DNA of 64,000 bases from Orientallactaga sibirica. Its lineage: Eukaryota > Chordata > Mammalia > Rodentia > Dipodidae. The stretch is taken from the NCBI GenBank assembly GCA_036365145.1, contig JAEOAD010002762.1:46001-110000 (forward strand), given 5' to 3'. The notes beneath the pieces were generated by a model that saw only the letters and a program-made list of their open reading frames with translations, had not been told where the DNA came from and searched no databases. A program made the position numbers and the translations under genes. Positions within the stretch are counted from its first letter, which is position 1; the number at the start of each line of letters is the position of its first letter. This document shows positions 21,276-32,999 of this stretch, piece after piece.

Positions 21276-21735
21276 TCACATATTTTTTAAATGAGCAATT
21301 GCTGCTCCTGCAACTTAAAAACTACCAGCATGTTCTTGGTGCTAGATCCCTGGGTCTGTATCCTCTGCACACATTTTGAGCCACACATATCCACACAAGC
21401 TCACTCCAGAGGTGGGGAGGCCCAGGCCCTTGGTGATCAGAGAAGAGGCCTTCCTGGGCCTTCTCTGTTGACTCGTCCACCCCATCAACATAAGTGAGGA
21501 CTGCAGCCACAGAAAGTAGCAATTACACCCCACTGCACATGTGCATGGAGTACTGGGAACCCATCCTGGTGGGGCCAGGAGAGGGATACATGGGGCCTGG
21601 CCAGTATGCCAGAGCTTTCACTGCAGAGCTGTCTCCCATTTTGCCATTCGACTCTAGGTGAACCCTTGAGAAAGGCAGATCACACTACCTCTCCACCCCT
21701 GTAGTCCCATGTGGTTCCCATCTGCTGGGTGACAG

Positions 21736-21976
21736 GTGAGAGACTGCCCTTCCACTGTGATGCGGTCAGCCTGGAGGTGAGCACTCGCTGGGCCCTGACC
21801 GTGAACTGCAGGAGAAGTACAATCTGGTGACCCAGTGCACAGTGCACACTGGTGCCCGTGAGGAAAAGGTGATGGTGCCCGTCCCTGTGACCGTGTACGA
21901 CGAGGATGACTCGGCTCCCACCTTCCCTGGAGGTGTGAACACTGCCAATGCTGTGGTGGAGTATAAACGAAAGGAG
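21736..21976 (+). pseudogene. RET: RET pseudogene exon 4 with 1-bp frameshift
   Basis: 241 bp between GGTGACAG and GTTTGT; the functional exon is 242 bp. Codons for [18 protein letters not shown] are followed by a missing base between 21797 and 21798. The later parts ([20 protein letters not shown], with its calcium-site-like DED acids, and SAPTFPGGV) are only readable in the next frame. The deletion would end translation about ten codons later. Confidence 0.92.
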
Positions 21977-22351
21977 GTTTGTCCACACATGCACTTGGTT
22001 TCTGCTCTGCTCTGCCCTGCCCTGCCCTGCCCCTACACCTGTTTGGTGTCCATCTCTGCCAACAGTTTATACCTTGCTATATTTAACCATCCATTTTGTT
22101 ACTCAGTGTAGCTTCTTTAGACATCCCAGGTGCAGGTTTGCTTGAGGGAGTAGGTAGGGATGGGAGGAAATGACCTGGTTGGTCAACTTTAGAGTGACCC
22201 TGGAGGGGCTGGTAAACTGAGATCCAAGCTGCCCTGTGGCTTTCCTGACAGCTGCTACTGGTTTGGTGTACAGAAGATGCTTGGCTATTTACTGTATACT
22301 TAAAAAAATTATCTTTATTTATTTGAAAAAGAGATACAGAAATAGGCAGGT

Positions 22352-22387
<36 letters not shown>

Positions 22388-22911
22388 ATGGGTGTGCCAG
22401 GGCCTCCAGCCACTGCAAATGAACTCCAGATGCATGCGCCCCCTTGTGCATCTGGCTTACATGGATCCTGGGGAGTCAAACCTGGGTCCTTTGGCTTTAC
22501 AGGCAAGCACCTTAAGCTCTAAACAATCTTGCCAGACCCGTAATGTTGACTTTTGAACTGGTCTTCACCTTGGGTGTCCTCCAGTTTCCCCAGGAGAGAG
22601 TAAAGGTGCTTTTTCTTGGCTGTAGGGACCTGAACAAGACTGTTAGTGCAGAGCCTGAGCTTCTGCTCTCATTCTCCTTGTGGGATATCTGTAGGCACCT
22701 GTCATACTTGCTGGGCAAGTGAATAATGGCCCTGGGAAAGTGACTGTGTCCAGCTGTCCACTGATCCCTTGAGGAACAACATTTTGACCCAGTCCATCTG
22801 CCCCCAGGACTGGTTCTGACTACACACACCTGGTCCAGCTGTGGACTGTAGAGTGGGGTTTTTGGCCTCTTGTGGGTACTTGCTCTGACTGGCACTCTCT
22901 GTAACCTGTAG
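21977..22911 (+). other. Intron 4 of the RET pseudogene
   Basis: 935 bp; donor GTTTGT (weak) and acceptor AACCTGTAG. Contains one antisense Dip SINE (22302-22539) and a CTGCC short tandem repeat at about 22009-22030. Confidence 0.75.
22302..22539 (-). mobile_element. Dip-type SINE (antisense) in RET intron 4
   Basis: A-run/ATTTATTTG tail, a long GA tract and a body ending CTTGCCAGACCC, a mutated head. The central body (CCACTGCAAATGAACTCC) is typical of the family. Confidence 0.83.
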
Positions 22912-23106
22912 AGCACTGTGGTGCCACTCTGCGTGTGTTTGATGCAGATGTGATGCCTATATATGGGGATCTGGGGAGGTGGTACACCATCACACTGTGC
23001 ACGGAGGACCCCTGGGTCCAGCAGACCTTCCGGGTGGAGCATTCGTTCAATGAGACTTTGGCCCAGGCTAACGGCAGCTTCGTGTGGGCAACTATGCTTG
23101 ACTACA
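22912..23106 (+). pseudogene. RET: RET pseudogene exon 5 (frame locally shifted and restored)
   Basis: 195 bp between CCTGTAG and GTAAGT. Motifs [33 protein letters not shown] and DY are clear. The first four codons differ because one base was gained and one lost within 18 bp, after which the normal frame returns. No stop is present inside the exon. Confidence 0.9.
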
Positions 23107-23856
23107 GTAAGTGGCCAGTGGCATGTATGGAATGTCTTCCCAGGATTTCAGAGCTTGCTAAGTTTACCTCTCCTATGGCCATGTCACATGTACATGCACA
23201 CACACACACATGCTATATGAAAACTCTACACACTCACTGTACACATGCCACATACTGAAACATACTGTGCAGGCCATACCCATCCCATATACCACACAGA
23301 AACTCTGCATGTATAAATACAACACATCCATGAATACAAAACCCATAAGCACCCTGTCCACACCCCCCTTCACACATGCCTCGCTATACATGCACACCCT
23401 GTAAATACTCACGTGCCACTCACACACTGTGTGTAAACACACTACACCCATCAAAGTACCAATATACCCTATGTGCATATCAAATAATCTTAGGACACAC
23501 ACTTCCACTACCATACACACCCTATAAGTGTACCACACACATACCATGTGCATTCCCTCCCTCCCTCCTTTTCTCCCTCCTTCCCTTCCTTCTTTTCTCC
23601 CTTCCTCCCTCCCTTCCTGCCTCTCTCTTCTTCAGTTAAGAAATACTTGCAGAGGTCTAGGTTAGTCAGATTTAAATACCAGTTCTAACTAGGGTTAGGG
23701 CTACCTATTAGACCTATTCTCTTTTACACATGTAAAAGTCGAAGTTTGCATGTGGGTGCAGTACTGTGTATAGTGGGGGAGAAGGGTGGAGCTGTGGCCT
23801 GGGGAGTGGTCCTGAACCATAGTAGTTGACAGTCACCATCATGTCCCCATTCACAG
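23107..23856 (+). other. Intron 5 of the RET pseudogene with CA-rich and CCCTCC tracts
   Basis: 750 bp with donor GTAAGT and acceptor ATTCACAG. From 23190 to 23545 the strand is rich in CACA/ATAC words of degenerate microsatellite type. From 23548 to 23632 it is almost pure pyrimidine. Confidence 0.78.
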
Positions 23857-24060
23857 AGCTGGTTCTCAACCGGAGCATCCCCATCTCAGAGAGCTAAGTC
23901 CTGCAGCTTGTGGTCCTGGTCAATGACTCCAACTTCCAGGGCCTGGGGTCAAGTGTCGTCTTCCTTCCTTCATTTCAATGTGTTTGTGCTGCCTGTCAGC
24001 CTGCACCTGCCCAGCACCTACTCCTTCTCCATGAGCAGAAGGGCCCACCGCTACGCCCAG
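23857..24060 (+). pseudogene. RET: RET pseudogene exon 6 with stop codon and 4-bp insertion
   Basis: 204 bp against the expected 200. Codons for [12 protein letters not shown] run into TAA at 23895-23897, replacing an Asn/Arg region. [14 protein letters not shown] follows in frame. Then CCTT is duplicated (23967-23970), shifting the frame before [18 protein letters not shown] and SRRAHRYAQ. The GTGAGC donor at 24061 is intact, but no exon 7 follows. Confidence 0.93.
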
Positions 24061-25101
24061 GTGAGCCCGGAGCCCTCGACATGCCTGGGGGCTAGGGGCC
24101 CTAAGGGTGGGGCACTCCAGGACAGTGTAGGCAAAGCTAAAATGAATGACACCCTTCCCCTAGCCCACCAGTGTCTATGTCACCCTTTTCCTAGGCCACC
24201 AGTGTGGAGTAGCCCAGGTGGAGCCATGGACATACGGCCAGGAGGCAGCGGTTGGAGTTACAGAGGAGGCCGAGAAGAGCTACTTTGAGAACCCGACACC
24301 CCCTTCTATGTAGAGCTCCAGTCCCGCTACAGAGTTCATTGTGCCCCTCTGTTTTTGCCACCTTCCTTCTTGATATCTTTAAAACATGCTTTGATTCGTA
24401 AGAGAGCACTGCCAGGTAACCCTACTGCCTACTTAGAAAGACATGAGCAAAGTGGGTGGCCAGGACCATTGGTCTTGTGCGAGGGGCCAATGCCAGAGAC
24501 CACGAGCAGCATAACAGCCTGGGGCCTCAGTCCTGTTCTCTTCGACATCACTAAACTGACTCCAGCTGTATCCCTTCTGCAAAAACTTGTAGGAGAGAAA
24601 GTCAACCACCAGCTCCCAGTTGCTCTGAGACATTTTTATAATATGGATGTGCTCAACCAGTCCAGTGTCCGAAACACCTGCTCACTCACTGGGTCTGGTC
24701 TATGCGTAGTGATTCCCTTCCAAGATCCAAAGCCAAGGTAATGTTATGCCATTGGGGACCACATGCCCCCCTTCATGGACCTGGTGGCTCCCACATGCGA
24801 GGACTCTTCGTGGCTGAGTTGAGTGCCCGGACCTGGTCCAGCCTACCTGGCTGAACAGCTCATGCTGTGTCTCCTGAACAAGCAAGCCAGCTTTAGTTTA
24901 CTCTGAAGAGACCGGAGGAACTAGCAACCTCAGTCACTTCTGGTGCTGTGCCAGCACATGGAAGCCAGAGACGCAAGAGGAGTGCTGCTTTGAAAAACTG
25001 GACCTGAGACGTGGGAGAGGGCGCCCCCTGGTGGGAGGTCCGGGTAGTCCAGAATAGCCGAGAAGCAATGTTCACATTCCATTCATTGAATCCTGCTTCA
25101 T

Positions 25102-25132
<31 letters not shown>

Positions 25133-25152
25133 GATACAGAAAAAGGCACTTT
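24061..25152. other. Unidentified sequence after the RET break point, possible decayed retrocopy (about 24.2-24.9 kb)
   Basis: RET similarity stops within the intron after exon 6. From about 24196, right after a TTTTCCTAG acceptor-like sequence, the DNA looks like old coding sequence: segments can be read as [20 protein letters not shown], then another frame with KVNHQLPVALRHFYNMDVLN. Stops and frame changes divide the readable parts. I do not recognise the family. (ATCC)n repeats lie at 25101-25129. Confidence 0.35.
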
Positions 25153-25304
25153 TGGTTTTTTATCTTCCCCTTCGAGGTAGGGTTTCACTCTAGCCCAGGC
25201 TGACCTGGAATTCACTAAGTAGTCTCAAGCTGGCATGGGGCTCATGATGATCCTCCTTCCTCAGCCTCCTAAGTGCTCCCAAGGTGTGCACCATCATGCC
25301 CGGC
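25153..25304 (-). mobile_element. B1 SINE (antisense)
   Basis: 7SL-derived B1 in reverse complement: TTCGAGGTAGGGTTTCACTC, CCAGGCTGACCTGGAATTCA and the terminal CATGCCCGGC. Moderately diverged. Confidence 0.9.
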
Positions 25305-25953
25305 TACTTCAACTTCTTTGTACGCTTATTTTCTTGGTTGCTTAGTATCAGCATTAAGGGGCTATGGACTAAGTATCACTGTACAACTCCAATTGTTTTC
25401 AGTTTCTCTGGTACATTTTGGTAGATGACCAAGCCATGGATTTGGTGTTCCCACCTCTCTTCTCATTCCTTTCTGGAAAGAGTTTAGACGGCTAGGGAAA
25501 GATATTTGAAGCTTTCTGATCCAATATAAATGAACTCTGTGGTAGGTAAATAAGTTTCTTTTCTTTGCTCGTCTTGGGTCTTTTAGTGAATAGTGCTTCT
25601 CAAATAAGTTTATAAATATTCCCCAAGAGGCAAGAAGACTATTAAGCTCCTAGGAGGTGTGCCATTAGTGCTTAGTGTGGTGACTGAGCAAAGACAAAAG
25701 GCACCATTCGGTCTCAAGGTTTCATACAATTTTCTGGAAAGTTTTGAAGGCTATAGCCAGGAACACAATACTGAGGGCTGCATTAGTGAAGTGCAGACAT
25801 AGCTCCAGAGATCAAGTTTGACAATCGCTTCACTGCACAAACTTATTTTGGATGGGCGTAGAATGGGGTTTTTAGCTTGTTTTGCTGCCAATTATAGCAT
25901 ATGCTTCTATTAAATAACTCAGAAAGCCCAGAGTTATTCAACCTCAGTAAAAC

Positions 25954-25954
<1 letters not shown>
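25305..25954. other. Unassigned AT-moderate DNA
   Basis: No exon-like frame, RNA gene or repeat family that I can name. Confidence 0.35.

Positions 25955-26000
<46 letters not shown>
25955..26000. repeat. (GT)n microsatellite
   Basis: About 23 uninterrupted GT dinucleotides directly abutting the tail side of a B1 element. Confidence 0.95.
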
Positions 26001-26001
<1 letters not shown>

Positions 26002-26143
26002 TTTTTCGAGGTAGGGACTTACTCTAGCTCAGGCTGACCTGGAATTCACTAGGTAGTCTCAGGGTGGCCTTGAACTCACGGTGATCCTCCTACCTCTGCC
26101 TCCCGAGTGCTGGGACTTAAGGTGTGCACCACCAGGCCCGGCT
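26001..26143 (-). mobile_element. B1 SINE (antisense)
   Basis: Full reverse-complement B1 from GTTTTTCGAGGTAGGG to CCAGGCCCGGC, little diverged. Confidence 0.93.
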
Positions 26144-26156
26144 CTCACTAAACCTT

Positions 26157-26870
26157 TTTTTTTTTTTTGGTGATGCGGCGTCTCCATCTAGAGCTCCATA
26201 CAGATGGATGGAAGAAATGAAGGATGGAACAATGGGCTGGCGGGCCTCAGCGGCCCTGCACCTGCAGAGGGCCGGCTGCATGCCCGGGCTCCCAGGGAAG
26301 TGGCTGTCGGGAGGAACGGATAGGCGTCCCCAACAACTTGCGGTTGGCGCCTGGCTGGGGAACCCTCCGCTGACGTGGTCGGGGAGAACCAGTTGAATGA
26401 TGTCACCAAGGCCGTCAGAGCCCAGGCCCGGGAGATGGGAGCTGGAAGCCGCAGCAGCCTTGGCTGCGGGCGGCCTGGGGCAGCAGCCCATGCTCCTTCC
26501 CGAGGACGGACACCGGACCCGAGAATTGTTCACCAATGCCACCGGCACCTGGCAGCCCCCTCCCAGGTGGGCTGCGCCACCAGGTGTCCCATCCCGGCGG
26601 CCTATCGGTGTGTCCGGGGACAGGTGGCCGCGCGTCTCGGTCACCGCTCTCTCTTATCTCACAAGGTGCAGGTGGCTGGTACAGGGGACATGCCGCCCGT
26701 GCCGTGCCGGAGCCCCAGGAGCTCTGGGCCCCCGCCGACACGCCCGTCAGCTGCATCGCTCCCGCCTGCCACAGACGCCAGCAGGCCTAGGTGACACCGA
26801 GCTGCTGGCTGAGGGCGACAGGCGGCGGTGGCGCTGGAAATGGTGGCGGCCGTGAGCGACTGACCTAAAA
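26157..26870 (-). pseudogene. GC-rich, CpG-rich segment with T-run at left: probable retrocopy of an unidentified mRNA (minus strand)
   Basis: A GC-rich block of about 700 bp lies abruptly in AT-rich DNA. The run of T at 26154-26168 would be the poly(A) tail of a minus-strand transcript copy whose 5' end is near 26870 (GGCGGCCGCCACC-like sequence in that direction). Overlapping frames on both strands are open because of base composition: minus 26117-26644 and 26415-26756, plus 26397-26855. The minus ATG at 26756 has a good context (GGAGCGATGC). No domain is recognised. It could instead be a CpG island piece. Confidence 0.4.
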
Positions 26871-27137
26871 CTTTTAAGAAACATTTTTGCTTCCCGTCTA
26901 CCTCATAATCTAAAATTCTGCTTCACAAATTCCCTAACTCTAGACTGAAAGCCTTCTCTAATAACCATCAGCCATTCTCTTTAGGGGTTATTGCAACTGG
27001 ATCTTCAAAATATATTTTTTCCCACATGCTCCCATGCTTTGCATGTGATAACCCAGTTATGGCTTTAGTTTCTTTGATTTGTCTCAAAGACCTCCTATTT
27101 GTAAACAAAAGACTTTACTAATAGCAGAGAATTTCTT
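26871..27137. other. Unassigned AT-rich DNA
   Basis: Nothing recognised, apart from the left copy of a 16-bp duplication TAGCAGAGAATTTCTT at 27122-27137. Confidence 0.4.
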
Positions 27138-27306
27138 TTTTTAATATATATTTTTTTTTATTTATATTATTTTGATTTTACATTCATAGTAAAGGTTCCA
27201 TTGTCCTCCTCCCTGTCCTCCCTCTTTCAAAGGGACCCTTGTCAATGGGGAATGTGGGTCAAGCATTGTGAGGTTAGTTAAGAGTTCTGGGGGGTTGGCC
27301 CCAGTC
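27138..27306 (-). mobile_element. 5'-truncated L1 tail (antisense), 169 bp
   Basis: Starts with a T/A-rich tail and is flanked by an exact 16-bp duplication (27122-27137, 27307-27322). On the minus strand it reads CTGGGGCCAACCCCCCAGAA down to ATTAAAAAAA. The arrangement is that of an L1 3' UTR insertion; the L1 assignment is inferred from structure. Confidence 0.65.
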
Positions 27307-27440
27307 TAGCAGAGAATTTCTTATTGCCGTGGTGCCACCTTCTGGTGTTCCATTATAGGAACAAACTATTTGTAGCTAAAATACCCAGGTTTTTGGAGAG
27401 TCCTATTGAGTTTTGGCTTTATAAAGTCTCCAACTTCACT

Positions 27441-27492
27441 ATGTGTGTGTGTGGTGTGTGTGTGTGGTTTTTCGAGGTAGGGTCTCACTCAA
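27441..27492 (-). mobile_element. GT repeat and truncated B1 (antisense) at the array's left edge
   Basis: (GT)n is followed by GGTTTTTCGAGGTAGGGTCT, the start of an antisense B1, which is cut after about 26 bp and joined to SINE body sequence GCTGGTTCCAATCTCC. This is the left junction of the tandem array. Confidence 0.8.
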
Positions 27493-27700
27493 GCTGGTTC
27501 CAATCTCCAGCAGTTCCAATCTCCAGGTACCATGTTTAACCAGACGCAAAGTGACGCAAGGGTGCAATGCCCCACATGACCACAAGGGGGCACACGAATC
27601 AAGAATTCTTCTCAGCAGCTGAGACGCTACTGGCATGCCCATCTCTACCTGTCTTCTTCTCTCTCTCTTTCTCTCTCTGTGTGTGTGTCTCTCTCCAAAA

Positions 27701-27751
<51 letters not shown>

Positions 27752-29054
27752 AATTTAAATGAGAAAAGAAAAAAGAAACAGGGACTCCTACTTATGGCAG
27801 ACAGCATTCTTGGTACATTATTTTTCCTCAAATATCAGTGAGGATGTGTGCCACTACTTACACACATGCATACACACTCACAGATAGTAAGCCCATAAAA
27901 CATCTCCAAATCAAGGCTGGAGAGATGGCTTAGTGGTTAAGGCACCTGCCTCCTAAGCCTATGAACCCTGGTTCCAATCTCCAGCTGTTCCAATTGCCAG
28001 GTCAGACGTTTAGCCAGATGTAAAGTGACGCAAGTGGGCAATGCTCACTTGACCTGACCAAATGGGCGCACACATCTAGATTTCCTTCTCATCAGCTAAG
28101 ACACTGCTGGCACGCCCATTTCTACCTGTCTTCATGTCTCTCCCTCTCTCTCTATTTCTCTTCTTTCTTTCTGCCTGTCTCTCTACAAAAAATAAAAATA
28201 AATAAATAAATGAATAAATAAATAAATAAATGAAATTTAAATGAAAAAGAAAAAAAATGCAGAAAGCATTCTTGGTACATTATTTTTCCTCAAATATTAG
28301 TGAGGAGTTGTGCCACTAACTACACACATGCATAGACACTCACAGATAGTAAGCCCATAAAACATCTCCAAATCAGGGCTGGAGAGATGGCTTAGGGGTA
28401 AAGGCACCTGCCTCCTAAGCCTAAGAACGCTGGTTCCAATCTCCAGCAGTTGCAATCTCCAGGTCCCACATTTAGGCAGACACAAAATGACACAAGGACA
28501 CAATGCTGCACTTGACCACAAGGAGGCGCACACATATAGATTTCCTTCTCAGGAGCTGAGACACAGCTGGCACGCTCATCTCAACCTGTCTTTCTCTCTC
28601 TCTCTCTCTCTCTATCTCTCTGGGTCTCTTCAAAAAAAAATAAAATATAAACAAATAAATAAACAAATAAATAAACAAATAAATAATATTTAAATGAAAA
28701 AAGAAACAGGGAATCCTGATTATGGCAGAAAGCATTCTTGGTACATTATTTTTCCTCAAATATTAGTAAGGATGTGTGCTACTAACTACACACATGCGTA
28801 CACATTCACAGATAGTAAGCCCATAAAACATCTCCAAATCAGGGCTGGAGAGATGGCTTAGCGGTTAATGCGCCTGCCTCCTAAGCCTACAAACCCTGGT
28901 TCCAATCTCCAGCAGTTGCAAACTCCAAGTCACACATTTAGCCAGATGCGCAGTGACGCAAGGACACAATGCCGCACGTGAACACAAGGGAGCTCACACA
29001 TCTAGATTTCCTTCTCAGGAGCTGAGACACTGCTGGCACACCCATCTATACCTG

Positions 29055-29099
<45 letters not shown>

Positions 29100-29499
29100 C
29101 AAAAAATGAAAAAATAATTAATTAATTAATTAAATTTAAATGAAAAAAGAAAAAAGAAACAGGGAATCCTGCTTATGGCAGAAAGCATTATTGCTACATT
29201 ATTTTTCTTCAAATATCAGTAAGGATGTGTGCCATTACCTACACACATGCCTACACACTCACAGATATTAAGCCAATAAAACATCTCCAAATCAGGGCTG
29301 GAGAGACAGCTTAGCAGTTAAGGCACCTGCCTCCTATGTCTAAGAACCCTGGATCCAATCTCAGCAGTTGCCATCTCCAGGTCCAATGTTTAGCCAGATG
29401 CAAATTGATGCAAGGGCGCAATGCTGCACTTGACCACAAGGGGAGCACACATCTAGATTTACTTCTCTGCAGCTGAGATGCCCATCTCTACCTGTCTTC

Positions 29500-29541
<42 letters not shown>

Positions 29542-30007
29542 CTCTCCAAAAATATAAAAAAAATAAATAAATAAATAAATAAATTATAAAATTTAAATGA
29601 AACAAGAAAAAAGAAACAGAAATCCTGCTTATGGCAGAAAGCATTCTTGGTACATTATTTTTCCTCAAATATGAGTTAGGATGTGTGCCACTACCTACAC
29701 ACATGCATACACACTCACAGATAATATGCCCATAAAACATCTCCAAATCAGGGGTGGAGAGATGGCTTACTGTTAAGGTGCCTGCATACTAAGCCTGAGA
29801 ATGCTGGTTCCAATCTCCAGCGGTTCTAATCTCCAGGTCCCACTTTTAGCCAGACACAAAATAACACAAGGGCGCAATGCCGCATTTGACCACAAGGGGG
29901 CTCACACATCTAGATTTCCTTCTCAGCAGCTGAGACACTGCTGGTATACCAAATCTACCTGTCTTCTTCTTCTTCTTCTTCTTCTTCTTCTTCTTCTTCT
30001 TCTCTCT

Positions 30008-30059
<52 letters not shown>

Positions 30060-30576
30060 CTCTCTCCAAAAAATAAAAATAAATAAATAAATAAATAAAT
30101 AAAATTTAAATGAAAAAAGGAAAAAAAACAAAAAGGGAATCATGCTTATGGCAGAAAGCATTCTTTGTACATTATTTTTCCTCAAGTATCAGTGAGGATG
30201 TGTAGTGAGGAGGTAGTGACCTACACACATGCATACACAATCACAGATAGTAAGCCCATAAAACATCTCCAAATCAAGGCTGGAGAGATGGCTTAATGGT
30301 TAAGGCACCTGCCTCCTAAGCCTCAAAACGCTAGTTCCAATATACAGCAGTGGCAATCTCCAGGTCCCACGTTTAGCCAGATGCAAAGTGATGCAAGGGC
30401 GCAATGCTGCACTTGACCACAGGGGGCGAACACATTTTGATTTAATTCTCAGCAGCTGACACACTGCTGGCACGCCCATCTCTACCTGTCTTTCTCTCTC
30501 TCTCTCTGTCTGTGTCTCTCTACAGGAATAAATAAATGAATAAATAAATAAATGAAGAAAGAAAAAAAGAAAGAAA

Positions 30577-30620
<44 letters not shown>

Positions 30621-31440
30621 AAGAAAATTTAAGTGAAAAAGAAAAAGAAACAGGGAATACTGCTTGTGGCAGAAAGCATTCTTGGTACATTATTTTTCCC
30701 CAAATATCAGTGAGGATGTGTGCCACTACCTACACACATGCAAACACACTGACAGATAGTAAGCCCATAAAACATTTCCAAATCAGTGCTGGAGAGATGG
30801 CTTACTGGTAAGGCGCCTGCCTCCTAAGCCTAGGAAACCTGGTTCCAATCTCCAGCAGTTGCAATCTCCAGATGCAAAGTAATGCAAATGCGCAATGCCT
30901 CCCATGACCGCAAGGGGGCACAAACATCTAGATTTCCTTCTCAGCAGCTGGACACTGCTGGTACACCCAAATCTACCTGTCTTCCTCTATCTCTCTCTCT
31001 CTCTCTCTGTGTCTCTCCCCCAAAAATATAAATAAATAAATAAATCTAAATAAATAAATAAAATTTAAATGACAAAAGAAAAAAAGGAACAGGCAATCCT
31101 GCTTATGGCAGAAAGCATTCTTGGTACATTATTTTTCCTAAAGTATCAGTGAGAATGTGTGCCACTACCTACACACATGCATACACAATCACAGATAGTA
31201 AGCAAATAAAACATCTCCAAATCAGGGTTGGAGAGATGCCTTAGTGGTGAAGGCGCCTGCCTCCTAAGCCATAGAATGCTGGTTCCAATATACAGCAGTG
31301 GCAATCTCCAGGTCCCATGTTTAGCCAGATGCAAAGTGCCGCAACGGTGCAATGCCGCACGTGAATTGAAGGGGGGGCAAACATCTAGATTTACTTCTCA
31401 GCAGCTGAGACACTGCTGGCAGGCCTATCCCTACCTATCT

Positions 31441-31472
<32 letters not shown>

Positions 31473-32361
31473 GCCTCTCCAAAAATATAAAAAATAAGTA
31501 AATAAATAAATAAATAAAACATATAATTTAAATAAAAAAGAAAAAAAGAAACAGGGACTCCTGCTTATGGCAGAAAGCATTCTTAGTAGATTATTTTTCC
31601 TCAAATATCAGTGAGGATGTGTGCCACTACCTACACACATGCAAACACACTGACAGATAGTAAGCCCATAAAACATCTCCAAATCTGGGCTGGAGAGATG
31701 GCTTACTGGTTAAGGCGCCTTCCTCCTAAACCTATGAACCCTGGTTCCAATCTCCAGCAGTTGTAATCTCCAGGTCCCATGTTTAGCCATATGCAAAGTA
31801 ACACAAATGCACAATGCCGCACATGACCACAAGGGGGTGCACACATCTAGATTTTCTTTTCAGCAGCTGAGACATTGCTGGCACCCCCAAATCTACCTGT
31901 CTTCCTCTCTCTCGCTCTCTCTCCCTCTCTCTGTGTGTCTCTCTCCAAAAATTAAAAATGAATGAATAAATGAATAAATAAATAAAATTTAAATGAAAAA
32001 AGAACAAAAAACAAACAGGGAATCCTGCTTATGGCAGAAAGCCTTCTTCGTACATTATTTTTCCTCAAGTATCAGTGAGGTTGTGTGACACTACCTACAC
32101 ACATGCATACAAAATCACAGATAGTAAGCCCAAAAAAAATTCTCCAAATCAGGGCTGGAGAGATGGCTTAGTGGTTAAGGCACCTGCCTCCGAACTCTCA
32201 GAACGCTGGTTCCAATATACAGCAGTGGCAATCTCCAGGTCCCATGTTTAGCCAGATGCAAAGTGATGCAAGGGCGCAATGCTGCACTTGACCACAAGGG
32301 GGCGCACACATTTAGATTTACTTCTCAGCAGCTGACACACTGCTGGGATGCCCATCTCTAC

Positions 32362-32405
<44 letters not shown>

Positions 32406-32885
32406 CTCTCTACAGGAATAAATAAATGAAGAAAGAAAGAAAGAGAGGAAGAAAGAAAGAAAATTTAAGTGAAAAAAAGAAAAAAGAAACAGGGAATACT
32501 GCTCGTGGCAGAAAGCATTCTTGGTACATTATTTTTCCTCAAATATCAGTGAGGATGTGTGCCACTACCTACACACATGCAAACACACTGACATATAGTA
32601 AGCCCATAAAACATGTCCAAATAAGGGCTGGAGAGATGGCTTACTGGTAAAGGCGCCTGCCTCCTAAGCCTACGAACCCTTGTTCCAATCTCCAGCAGTT
32701 GCAATCTCCAGGTCCCACGTTTAGCCAGATGCAAAGTGACACAAGGGAGCAATGCAGCATTTGACCACAAGGGGGCAAACATCTAGATTTCCTACTCATC
32801 AGCAGAATGGACACTGCTGGCACGCCCAAATCTCTACCTGTCTTTCCCTCTCTCTCTCTGTGTGTTTGTCTCCAAAAAGTATTAA

Positions 32886-32916
<31 letters not shown>

Positions 32917-32999
32917 AATTTAAATCAAAAATAAAAAAGAACAGGGACTCCTGCTTATGGCAGAAAACATTCTTGGTACATTATTTTTCCTCAAGTTTC

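Larger units (their letters stand above)
19412..21735 (+). other. Intron 3 of the RET pseudogene
   Basis: 2324 bp with a GTGAGT donor and a GGTGACAG acceptor. It holds a (GGAA)n tract at 19672-19716, a poly-C run near 20722 and one Dip SINE at 21010-21275. Otherwise I see no feature. Confidence 0.8.
17389..24060 (+). pseudogene. RET: Partial duplicated RET receptor tyrosine kinase pseudogene, exons 2-6 with introns
   Basis: Five consecutive exons of the RET extracellular region (the cadherin-like domains of the GDNF-family co-receptor) lie in order with GT-AG introns of 1.47, 2.32, 0.94 and 0.75 kb, so this is a DNA-level duplicate and not a retrocopy. Exons 2 (264 bp) and 3 (288 bp) are fully open and equal the lengths I know for mammalian RET. 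Exon 4 is 241 bp with a 1-bp deletion, exon 6 has an in-frame TAA and a 4-bp insertion, and no exon 7, cysteine-rich, transmembrane or kinase exon follows in the remaining 40 kb. Exon 1 is not in the window. RET is essential for enteric nerve and kidney development, so an intact parent gene must exist elsewhere. This copy cannot make a receptor. Confidence 0.92.

Noticed and set aside
17389..24060. Functional RET gene
   Set aside because: Exon 4 frameshift, exon 6 stop and 4-bp insertion, and no later exons in the window. RET is essential, so this is a secondary copy.
24190..24320. RET exon 7
   Set aside because: The readable residues after the acceptor-like TTTTCCTAG do not show the cysteine-containing exon 7 pattern of RET.
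27914..27990. tRNA gene-like A- and B-boxes in each array unit
   Set aside because: They belong to the tRNA-derived head of the SINE. No cloverleaf or anticodon stem is preserved, and the B-box has lost its CG.
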